Assembly: GCA_932521025.1 (NCBI GenBank) | Contig: OW051468.1 | Coordinates: forward strand, 6,634,064 to 6,698,063 | Direction: 5' to 3' | From: Oscheius onirici | Lineage: Eukaryota; Nematoda; Chromadorea; Rhabditida; Rhabditidae | Length of the DNA: 64,000 nt | Part shown: positions 45,165 through 54,658 of the stretch, one piece after another | Numbering within the stretch: position 1 is the stretch's first letter | Layout of the letters: every line of letters starts with the position of its first letter | Notes under the pieces: model-generated | Told to the model about the DNA's origin: nothing | Database searches by the model: none | The model's input: only the letters and a program-made list of their open reading frames with translations | Position numbers and translations under genes: made by a program

Positions 45165-46829
45165 ATGGATTTTTTCAGACGGGCTTCCACCGCACTCCGT
45201 CCCCGACAGGCATTTTTGTCGGGCCTTTCTAACTGGGCGCCAACAGCAATGACGAATGCACGAGGACCTAGCTCTTCTGGATCCACTTCGACAAATCCCA
45301 ACAATGGAGTCCTTATGGTCGGACCCAACTTCAAGGTGAGGATTTTGTTGCCATGAAAAAGTATGCCGAGCCCGAAAAACTAACAGAACACTGCCAGTTG
45401 CGAGTCATATCTTGTGTTTAATTTCTAGTTGCAGGTCGGCAAGAAAATCGGATGTGGAAACTTTGGAGAGCTACGTTTAGGAAAGAATCTTTACAATAAT
45501 GAACATGTTGCCATCAAATTGGAGCCGATGAAGAGCAAAGCACCACAGCTGCACCTCGAGTACCGATTCTACAAGCTTCTCGGTCAGGCTGGTAAGATTT
45601 GAAGCTTGTTATCCTTCAATATTTAACTTCCAGAAGGTCTACCTCAAGTCCATTACTTCGGGCCATGTGGAAAATACAATGCGCTGGTAATGGAGCTACT
45701 TGGCCACTCGCTCGAAGATCTTTTCGATCTGTGTGAACGTCATTTCTCCCTCAAAACGGTGGCAATGATTGCTATGCAACTTGTAGGCTATTTTTAATCA
45801 TTCTGTGCAATTTCTCGTCTTTAAGATCAGGAGAATAGAATACGTTCATACGAAACATTTGATCTATCGAGACGTCAAGCCGGAAAATTTCTTAATCGGC
45901 AGACATTCCACAAGAAAACAGCACATTCTTCACATTATAGACTTCGGATTGGCTAAGGAGTATATCGACTGTGATACAGGTTTGTTCTGTTTTAGAATGG
46001 GGACAATCTGTGTATCTTCAGGAAAACACATTGCTTATCGAGAACACAAGTCATTGACGGGTACAGCTCGCTACATGTCTATCAATACTCACCTGGGTAA
46101 GGAGCAATCTCGACGAGATGATCTCGAAGCTCTTGGACACATGTTCATGTATTTCCTTAGAGGATCATTACCGTGGCAGGGTCTCAAGGTTTGTCTTGTT
46201 TCTGACTCTGACTTCAATTTTTGATTAAGGCCGATACATTGAAAGAACGGTATCAGAAGATTGGCGACACGAAGCGCCAGACGCCGATCGAGGTTCTCTG
46301 CGAAGGCTATCCGGACGAATTTGCCCAATATCTGCGTTATGCTCGTCGTTTGGACTTCTTCGAGACGCCTGACTACGACTTTTGCTACAATCTGTTCAAG
46401 GCTGTTCTCGACCGTCTCGGAGCAACGTACGATTTTGCCTTCGACTGGTCTGAGCGCATTAACAATGTGGTAAACCGTTTTTTCCATAACTTTTACCCAA
46501 TTTTATTCAGTCCACACCTTCTGGATCGCTTCACAATCCCGAGAGTAAGGATAGCAAGAGACCAGATGTTCTGAAGCCCAGCAATCAGCCAGCGCCTTTT
46601 GGATCAACTCAGGTTTGTTGTTCTTTTAAATATCTCGACAACGTTTGTATTCTTTTAAGAAAAAAGGGGATTATCTTGTAAATTTCAGGTGATCAACTCC
46701 AATGCTGGCGAAGGTGTCGAAGAGCGCAATGCTGACCGAGTCGATGCGCAATCTGGTGAGGTAAAATGCTGCTGTTTCCGTCGTCGTAGGCGGAAGACTC
46801 CCGGCGGTGGTCAGATTGCTCAAAAGTAA
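45165..46829 (+). CDS. csnk-1: Casein kinase 1 gamma
   Basis: A membrane-tethered Ser/Thr kinase; in C. elegans CSNK-1 controls phosphoinositide levels and spindle positioning. The start [20 protein letters not shown] is followed by a Ser/Asn-rich leader. Kinase motifs are [18 protein letters not shown] (Gly loop), [20 protein letters not shown] (catalytic Lys and helix-C Glu), [16 protein letters not shown] (catalytic loop), [13 protein letters not shown] (a DFG motif), [20 protein letters not shown] (SIN instead of APE, diagnostic of CK1) and [20 protein letters not shown]. The C-terminus ends [17 protein letters not shown], the cysteine-basic palmitoylation tail typical of the gamma isoform. 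An alternatively usable exon may lie near 45990-46020. The next gene downstream is ced-12, as in C. elegans. Confidence 0.95.
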
Positions 46830-47400
46830 TCCAGACTCTCGGATATTTTTTACCCATACGGTTCATTCTCTCTCCCTGAAAAATAGTCAAACCGTCGTCA
46901 TTCTCTCCGCTAACTTATATTTTGTTATATACATTGTTTTACTATTGTGTATGCTGATTGCGTGTATTCCAGTTGCTCCTTTCCACACAATGATTTATAT
47001 TTCTTAGATGTATTTCTGTCAGTTTGCTAACACATACACAGCCCCCGTCTTGTTCCTATTGTGCCTCTCTAAAATGGCGTCCCAGTGAAAAATGGCGTCC
47101 GAGCGCTTTTGTGTCGCCTCATGTATCCAAACCCCGCAAATGTGATCCGATATTGTCTTCATCCTCTCCCCCACCCATTAAAAAGCAAAATCGAAATTTA
47201 TATAATTTGAGCAAGTTTAAATGTGAGTAAAGACGTTATTATCAATCAGAATTGTACCTTTTCGTATCTGTTGCAGTGCTGTTCGATAACAGGGCGGTTT
47301 TGGAGGTCAAACAAAAGCGGAACGGGGGAAAAGCAATGAGTCATCGAATCTTTGGCTCCAATTTCCGTTTTTTTTTGCTCAAGAACATTTTTGAGACAAA
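46830..47400. other. Spacer between csnk-1 and ced-12
   Basis: AT-rich 3' region of csnk-1 and upstream region of ced-12. No coding segment is supported. Confidence 0.35.
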
Positions 47401-50400
47401 ATGTCGTTCCACACGTCGGTAAAAAGCCTACAACCGAAGGATATGAAGCTGGAGGAAGGGGTCGTGAAGGTATTTTTTTTTACTAAAGTTAGATTTATGA
47501 AAGGTAACAGGGAGCAGTAATTGTGGATGAGACGATGGCGGACTGGAATCCAGCCGTTGGAACGATTGCGGCCAGCTCCACTTACACCACGATTAATAAA
47601 AATGTAAGAAATCCAGGAAAAAAAGATGAATTTGACAATTTTAGACGGAAAAAATAGAAGCTATTGTCAGAAGAACAGCCGACGATCTAAAATTGCCAGA
47701 AACTGAAGCATTCGCGTTGTTGGATGAGACCAAATTGTTTGTCTCACAAGAAACTCTTCATCTTCTTCAGCATGGCTTTCTTCTAACCATGACGTGTGCT
47801 CCGGTGGGTGTGCTCGATACGCTGGAGAACAAGACTGCTTTTTAGCGATACTACGCAGCTAAATTGAAGTCGCATCTCTACCAAGTTGGAGATGCTTTAG
47901 AGAGTTCCATTCTTCGTCTCTCCTTGCTCACAGTGGTAAGTTCAGCTTTTCTGTTCAGATTCTACAAAGTGAAATAGAAAACAAAAAAGCAAATAACACG
48001 AAAGAATGAACGAGAGCTGTAATTTGCAGTTCTTCTGCAACTATAACAACATTGTTCAGGACCCAATTTTCGTCCAATCCTTTTACGAAGTTTCCTCAAT
48101 TCTCCAGCTTTATGAACTGCTGGAAACTGAGGCAGTGAAAGGAAATCCGCGACTTCTTCACCTACTACTTATTTCCATCTATAATTTCTTGGAAACGGGT
48201 GTGAACGGCATAAACTGGACGACAGTTCCAGCTGGAGTTATTCGTTCTCTAGCTGTCCAAATAATAGGTTAGAAAACACCATTTTAAAACACCATAGCAA
48301 AAAATAAAGGACAAGCCAAATGTGAGGATTCGAACACCGTCCTGATTGTGCTGCAAATGATGGAAAAGTTGGTCACTTGTGAGCGTATGGAAGCCAAGGA
48401 GATTGTCCTCTCGGAAGTTCCGGCCCAATCACTTATTCGACATTTGGAAAAGTCTGATCTCAGTGTGAATAAGGGAGCAATTTCTCTTTTGAACAGTTTT
48501 CACACCAATTCAAACGAGCGGATACAGGCGGAGATTGTCGAGGTGAGTAAACATAAAAACGTGGCCTTTCTTTTGTAAATCTTCAATAAACCGCAGTGTT
48601 CAGCTCTTGGACTCAGTCCCCTTCCGCTCAGCTATTCGCGGTTCAGTTCTCCGGGACTGCAGGGTGCGAGACGGATCCCTTATGGAACAACTGGTGCCTT
48701 TGGAACGGCTCCTTCTCAATCGGGAAGCTGAATCAATGGGAAAAGAACCGACCGAGGAACAGATCCGGACACTCACTGTGAGTATTCCGTGGATCTGTAA
48801 GAATATTCTACCTTTAGAATCTAGCCGTGCTCCAGGAATGTGGTATCTCTCCTTCTGCTGTAGAAGCAGCATTATGCGAAAGTCGTCTGGGACAGTTTGG
48901 GACATTGTCTCTCACGAGATACTTTACCGAACACGCCGAGGATGTTCGAATTGTAAGAGGACTGACCGACTTATAACAAATTTAGTTTTTCAGTTGGTCT
49001 CTGAGAATTCAATGAGGATAAATGGAGGCGGTTGGGTCTTGACTCCAATGTGCTTGAACTGCTTGACCATTCTGGCTGAACTTCTTTCTATCATACCAAC
49101 AGGTACGTAATTGGAGATAGTAAGTAATCACTGGATTCACAGTGAATGGGTCCGATTTACAGACAGTTCGTAACCTCTTTCCACGCGGAAGACTTACGTT
49201 TGCGAATTCCCTATAACTTTAGTCTTCTAACCATCAATCTCACAGAGCACCCGACACCCGAAAATCTAATGGGACTACTGTCTTTCTTCTATTTTTTTTT
49301 CTTTTTTAAATTAGCGTCCTGTTCACAAAAAAAAAGCTCTTTCAGAAACGGACTGTGTCGATCAGCTTCTCGAGTTCCTGTTCATGGTGCATAATCCTAT
49401 AGGGAGCTTATTCTCCGTTATTGTTCAGTTGTACCACCGAACCTGGCGCGAAATGCAGGCCAACAGCGATGAGTCGGACAAGGTAATAGTTTCTGTTGTT
49501 TACAGTAAATCTGTTTATTTAGGTGGGGAAGGTGGTGAGACAGCAGATCCGCAGAGCCATTGAAAAGTTCACGGCTACTGTAGCCGGTCTGGAAGAAGCC
49601 TTTGCCGCCTTCCCCTACTGGAAGATGCAGGAGATCTGGCATTCCGAAGAAATTGAGCGGGAAAACAGTCAACTTTCGAGCAAGGCTGTCAGGTACAAAT
49701 TCACTGCCCACACTCTTTTCAACACCTCTTACAGTAACCTCAAAACACAGCTCCAGCCTTCGATCGAGGGAATTGTACGGCAGAATCGAAGAAACTTTAT
49801 CAAAAGAGGCTTCACCTTCAGGAAAATCCACAAAGGAAAGTCTTCCAAAGGCAAGAAATTCTCTGTCTTTTTACTTCTTTCCTGTTCAGAGCAGTTCAGT
49901 TTCTGGAAGTTGGACGCGTCCGAGAAATACGTCATCATGACGGAAAGTGATGGTGATCCTTATGTGGAAGGAGTGAGTCATGTGGGGAAGGTCAGGAAAG
50001 GTAGGCTGGTCGTTTTATTTTGGATGGAAAAGGCGTAAACTGAACATGGTCTGTATATAGTAACTGTATTTCAGTTCTGACAAAAGACATAACCGCCGTC
50101 CAACTCGGAGACGATGGGGCGACCATCCGAAAAGGCGGTCCGGTTCTTCGAGCTCTTCGTCTCACTCTGACCGATCATGAGGTCGTGACAGTTGGCTCTT
50201 CCTCGGATCATGCTCTCTACACTTGGCTCGACGGTTTGAACGAATTGATTGGACAGAAATCTCTCAGTCCCGACGCCAATGAGAAGATTGAGCGGCTCCT
50301 AAACATTGGTACTTCATTAAGAGTTCTGTCTACATATTCAACCGTTTCAGAACTCCGTCTCCGACTGACAGTCGTCCCCCAGCCTCTGGAATCTATTGTG

Positions 50401-50454
50401 ATTCCCCCTCTGCCCAAAGACTTTTCCTGGATTACACAGGCGACTTCCGAGTGA
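47401..50454 (+). CDS. ced-12: CED-12/ELMO engulfment adaptor
   Basis: CED-12 binds CED-5/DOCK180 and together they activate CED-10/Rac for corpse engulfment and cell migration. The start MSFHTSVKSLQPKDMKLEEG is at 47401. The N-terminal Ras-binding-like part includes ETEAFALLDETKLFVSQETL. Armadillo-type helical repeats run LKSHLYQVGDALESSILRLS, LQMMEKLVTCERMEAKEIVL and LIRHLEKSDLSVNKGAISLL. The ELMO domain region reads DCVDQLLEFLFMVHNPIGSL and VQLYHRTWREMQANSDESDK. The PH domain includes FIKRGFTFRKIHKG, FWKLDASEKYVIMT, GATIRKGGPVLRALRLTLTD and SDHALYTWLDGLNELIGQ. The C-terminus has the SH3-binding VIPPLPKDFSW, which contacts CED-5. Its adjacency to csnk-1 matches my memory of C. elegans Y106G6E.5/.6. 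Exons around 48780-49200 are less certain. Confidence 0.9.
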
Positions 50455-50672
50455 TTTTTTGGCTACGTGTATATTGTCTCACTTACACTTGCTTTACTCC
50501 ATATCAAACTGGCATTTTTGAATAAACCCTCGATTCTCATGCCAATTTGTATCTGCTTTACCACAGGGATACCTCTACATTTTCTCCTACTGTTTATCCC
50601 GTGATTTTCAAGGTATTTGCTATGAGAAGTACCGTAACCTGCCAATGATTATGAGGAAAAGATGTTTTCAGA

Positions 50673-51496
50673 ATGACAAGTCTGCTGAAGAAGGACTTGC
50701 GGAAGGCCATGAAGACATTACTTCAATCGATCGAGAAAGAGGACATCGAGAGTCAAAGTCGAGTCTTGATCGACAAGCTGATCTGTTGTCCTCGATTCCA
50801 AGAAGCAAAGAGAATCTCAATCTTTGTTAGTACTTCTGGAGAAATCTGCACAGACGATCTCATAAGGAAGGCGTTTCTCCTAAAGAAGCAGGTCTTTATT
50901 CCTCAGGCACTTTTCCAAGAAGCTATGAAAATGATTTGTTCAGTTTGCCAAAGGAAACCCTCAAATGCGAATGGTACATCTCCCAAATATCGAGGCTTTC
51001 GAAACTCTACCTTGCACACTCTGGAACATTCGGCAACCGGCTTTGGAAAAAAGTTGGGAGGACTATTTCTTAGCTGGTTCGCAAGATACAAACATAAAGA
51101 ATCAGGTTTAGGTCCTTTGGATCTAGTTATTGCTCCTGGATTGGCATTTACGGGATCGGGACAGAGACTCGGTCATGGAATGGTAGGGAAAGAGACCAAA
51201 TTTAGCAAATTTGATGGTTACGGTGCCACAATACCGTATATTTACCATAAATAACTCTTGTAAACTTTGGGGATACGGTAACTCGATATGTAACATTATC
51301 AGAGTTAGCGCACAGTGTCTTATTAATTTGAGAATAAAGGCGTCTTTAGGGCTACTACGATCGCTGGTTCGTGGAACATGAGAAACACTTTGGAAAACGG
51401 CCTTATGTTATTGGAATAGCTCTCACACAACAGATCCTGGACAGTGTTCCGACTACGGATACTGACGTGAACATTGATGAGGTACTTGCTGTTTAA
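50673..51496 (+). CDS. MTHFS: 5-formyltetrahydrofolate cyclo-ligase (MTHFS)
   Basis: The enzyme uses ATP to convert 5-formyl-THF to 5,10-methenyl-THF in cytosolic or mitochondrial one-carbon metabolism. The start MTSLLKKDLRKAMKTLLQSI follows TTTTCAG. Family blocks are CPRFQEAKRISIFVSTSGEI, DDLIRKAFLLKKQVFIPQ, then across a 37-nt GC-AG intron (50907-50943) FAKGNPQMRMVHLPNIEAFE and LPCTLWNIRQP, then across a 35-nt intron (51077-51111) PLDLVIAPGLAFTGSGQRLG, and across 51183-51349 GYYDRWFVEHEKHF. In the conserved GRGKGYYD loop this protein reads GHGM-GYYD, so the Lys is replaced by Met. It ends TDVNIDEVLAV at a TAA at 51494. It lies 218 bases after ced-12 on the same strand, a spacing consistent with cotranscription. 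Confidence 0.88.
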
Positions 51497-51900
51497 CTGT
51501 CTTTCTAGATTTAACTGGGTACTCTTGCTCGTGCCATTGTGATTTTGAATAAAGCCACATATCATTTCTATTTGTTGAGATTATGAAAGACTCTTGGAAT
51601 AATAGAGTCAGCGTTAAAAATGGAAAAACTTGGTACCTGTTTTATCTTATCAGTCGCCTATTTATCTACGAACTTGCAGCTTCTCAATCTGAACGATCGT
51701 TGAGAAAGCATTTCGGCCCTCTTACACATCTGCAGGTACTCCAATACCAATTCTCGAGGCATCTGTTTTTGAACTTTTCGGAGAGAGAACATGTGTGCTT
51801 CTCAATTTCTCATCGAGTCATAAATTCAGTCACGCCCTCTTGTTGACAGTCTTGTTTTATCAGTCCCATATACTTTACGTTTGACTCTTTGCAGGTGAAA
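51497..51900. other. Spacer between MTHFS and the LRAT-fold gene
   Basis: A chance open frame spans much of it, but there is no domain or splice support. It ends with a CTCTTTGCAG acceptor seven bases before the next start codon (at 51901). Confidence 0.35.
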
Positions 51901-52850
51901 TGAGTGCCGAGTTCAGAAGAGCTGTCGAGAATGTCAAGAACAGCTGGTTCGTAACTGGTGCCGTGTCATTCAACTATTACACTACACCCTGTGGTCAAAA
52001 CTTTGCCATCTTGGTCACCAAGGTTTTTTGATTACCTACTATTTTCAAAGATTTGTAGGGTGTTTGGTACAAGGTTCGTATCTTCTTGGAAAATGAGTAT
52101 CCCAAACTGACGACACTGTATCAGGACCCCGTCAGCACTCTATGGGGTTGGTCATCTTTTTTTGAACGTTTTTATGAACAATCTGACAAAGTAAAGGATT
52201 ACCCAAAATGATAACACTCACTTTTAGCAACCTGGACTGGGCCGATCTTCTCGGAAACTGAACACTGGACAGACGCTGGAAAAGATGACAAAATACGAGA
52301 GTGGACTAATTTCTTCACCAAGCCAACACTACAGGCAGCCAGAAGTTTGATGTGAGATCTAATAAAATAGTTTCTAACGGTCTCTCCTTAGGCGCTCTTC
52401 AATCTTCATCAAGTTGTCCTTCAATGTCGAAATTCCTAGTGACTGGGACAAAAATCCGGACAAGTACATCAAGAGGGGAGATGCTCTGGTGTGCAAGTTC
52501 TACGAAGTACTGGCTCACGCTGCCATCTACTTGGGAAATGGCAAAGTAGCTCATGTTTCGGGTCATGGTGGAGGAAAGGGTGATTCGGTTGCCAGAAGAG
52601 GCAATCTCTTGGGCGACTTTGTTCACAAGGCTTCCGATGTCATTCAGATTCTTGTGAGTTCTATTTATCTGTTTGAAATTTGGTCATTTAGTATTTCCCA
52701 CTCCGTGTTCGTTCTCGCGAAGATGTGGCCAGAATTGCCGAAGCCTATACGGAAGACAATTTTCGTGCTGGCGAATACCATCTCGTGAAGAAAAACTGCC
52801 AGCATTTTGTTTACCTCTGTGCTACTGGAGACCAACAAATTGGAATTTAG
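51901..52850 (+). CDS. LRAT/H-rev107-type NlpC/P60-fold protein
   Basis: The start MSAEFRRAVENVKNSWFVTG is at 51901, with YYTTPCGQNFAILVTK and YKVRIFLENEYPKLTTLYQD in the first two exons; this N-terminal half I do not recognise. The second half is an LRAT domain: DALVCKFYEVLAHAAIYLGN with the catalytic His, KVAHVSGHGGG, RIAEAYTEDNFRAGEYHLVK and KKNCQHFVYLCATGDQQIG with the catalytic Cys (NCxHFV box). LRAT-domain enzymes are thiol acyltransferases or phospholipases that act on lipids at membranes. No C-terminal membrane anchor is visible before the TAG at 52848, unlike vertebrate HRASLS proteins. The gene is in tandem with MTHFS upstream and a BTB gene downstream. Confidence 0.75.
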
Positions 52851-53245
52851 TTCGAGTCCTGTTCATTTTGTAGCGATCGAATAAACATGTGAAACTCCCA
52901 AATATTGTTTGACTGGATAGTCTGACAACGTCACAAGATGGTTACAATGGTTTGGGAATTTCAAAGGATGCGAGATGACGGTAGACGGATTGTGGAAGGA
53001 CGTCGAAGAGATCCGTCGACGGGATGTGCGCCGGCAGCGAGAACATCCCACGAGTACTTCTGTGCCTATGAAAAGGCTTATGGCAATTTCGTCACTTTCT
53101 TTGAATTTTTTTTTGAAAACAAATGTAAATTGAACCTTTTGTAAACTTTGAAAAAAAACCATTGAAGAAGTGTTTTTGAGCAATAAAAGCAAGCAATTGT
53201 CAAAGGAAACCATTGCTTGTTGCGACGTCGGGACGACTCTTCAGG
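52851..53245. other. Spacer, possible 5' exon of the BTB gene
   Basis: An ATG at 52938 opens a frame reading MRDDGRRIVEGRRRDPSTGC and TSHE; a donor there (CACGA|GTACTT) would splice in frame to the ATG at 53246. This would add a basic N-terminus of about 39 residues. Otherwise the stretch is the 3' end of the LRAT-fold gene. Confidence 0.3.
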
Positions 53246-54658
53246 ATGCAGAGCAAGTCTTCCACCAGGTACGTCTACCCAAACCTCAAACCTTCTGCTT
53301 TCAGCAACCACATCAGCTACTCCATCGACGTCTCTCCGAACCACCTCCAGAAGCCCGGAATCTACCTGAAGAATCTGAGGAAGCGAGAAGAGACGTGCGA
53401 CATCATCTTCGTCCTGGAAGGAGAAGACAGGGAGTATCTGCACTCCGCTCTGGCTGGTGGTCATTCGAGCAAGCTGGCCCGTCTTCTGAGCAAGTGCGGA
53501 CGTCTGCCTCTCATAATGGATCTGACCAGCTATCATCCATACTGTGTCCACAAACTGGTCGAGTGGATGTACACGGGCGAGATCACCTACCGTCTCCAGT
53601 ATCTGGCCGATCTACTGGTTCTCGCATCCGACATGGGCACCGTCTTCCTCCATCGTCAGCTGGAATCGACTCTTTGTCAACAGGCCCAGCTGGGACATGT
53701 CGTCACGAGTCTGAACATTGCCACCTGTCTCGGTACCGGAGTCTCTCAGGCCATGGTCAACGACTGTGTTCGTCTTGTCCTGGCCAGGCAGAAGACGGAT
53801 CAGCCTCTGTCTCTCGAAGAAATCCAAGGACTGACCCCGGGCTCCGTGGCTGCAATGGCTGCCAGTCGACTCGACATGGAGGACAAGACTCATCTGATCA
53901 ATCTGGCGCTGAACTGGCTCAGATTCAATCCGCTGTCGGTCGGTTACATCATCGATCAAATCGACGTGCCGAAAATGGCCGAATCCGATCTGCAGGCCTT
54001 CAAGATGACTCTCGCATCCTCCATGAGCAATCCCTATTCCAGCCGCGGATGCCACGTCTGGATCAAGCCGGGAGACAACTTTCTGAGTATCGGGACCAAG
54101 TGCAAGGAGACGACCAGCAACAGTGCCAGCCGCTCCGAGTCGATCGAGGGACATTCTCTGTCGAAGGAGCCGCGTTTCTTCACTCGTAGCGAGATCAAGG
54201 ACATCAATAAGATTCCGGACGTGTTTGTGGATGAGGACAACTTCACCAAGTGGGAGAGAAGGGATGCAGACTACTCGGCCAGTACCAATTCTCACATCCG
54301 AGGATTGAAGGATCCGTTCGAGCCGAAGCAGGTCAGGAGTTTCACTCGATCCGAGATGGAGGACATTCGTCGTCTGCCCAACCAGTTCTCGAACATCGTT
54401 CCCAACTGTACCGACTGTTCCAAGAGTCAGGAGTCGATCACTGGTTCTTCCGCCTCGACGGCCAGTTTGATGAGTCAGGGAACACTGGAGGAGGCCCGTC
54501 AGATGCAGATGACCACGATCGGAAAGCACGACCGTCACGACGAGGCCTAGCAGATCCACGCCATCAACGACGTCTCGTTCTCGGAAGAACCGAAGCAGGT
54601 CAATTCGACCTACGCCAATGTCCCCAAGGCGGCCACCAGCTCGTTCTACGCCCTTTAA
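53246..54658 (+). CDS. BTB/BACK-domain protein with in-frame UAG before a coding-like tail
   Basis: The start MQSKSSTRYVYPNLK lies directly behind ACTCTTCAG. A BTB domain follows: CDIIFVLEGEDREYLHSALA, KLARLLSKCGRLPLIMDLTS and CVHKLVEWMYTGEITYRLQY, then LADLLVLASDMGTVFLHRQL. A BACK-like helical region includes MEDKTHLINLALNWLRFNPL and IIDQIDVPKMAESDLQ. The C-terminal third is polar with two repeats of the type FFTRSEIKDINKIPD and SFTRSEMEDIRRLPN. No Kelch repeats are present. Such proteins often serve as Cullin-3 substrate adaptors. A UAG at 54548 is followed in the same frame by 35 codons (starting QIHAINDVSFSEEPKQ) that look coding, and then TAA at 54656. The 36 bases at 53280-53315 could be an in-frame intron. 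An AATAAA lies at about 54682. Confidence 0.75.

Noticed and set aside
48318..48340. B-box-like GATTCGAAC inside ced-12
   Set aside because: It encodes CEDSNTVL in a conserved coding exon. No tRNA can be folded around it.
53170..54189. A 339-codon open frame in another plus-strand frame across the BTB gene
   Set aside because: It overlaps a clear BTB/BACK protein, is dominated by Ser, Arg, Gly and Gln, and has no domain. It is a by-product of codon composition in a long GC-richer exon.
53612..54559. A 315-codon minus-strand open frame opposite the BTB gene
   Set aside because: It is the antisense shadow of the same exon, with Leu/Arg/Gly/Val-rich content and no splice signals or motif.
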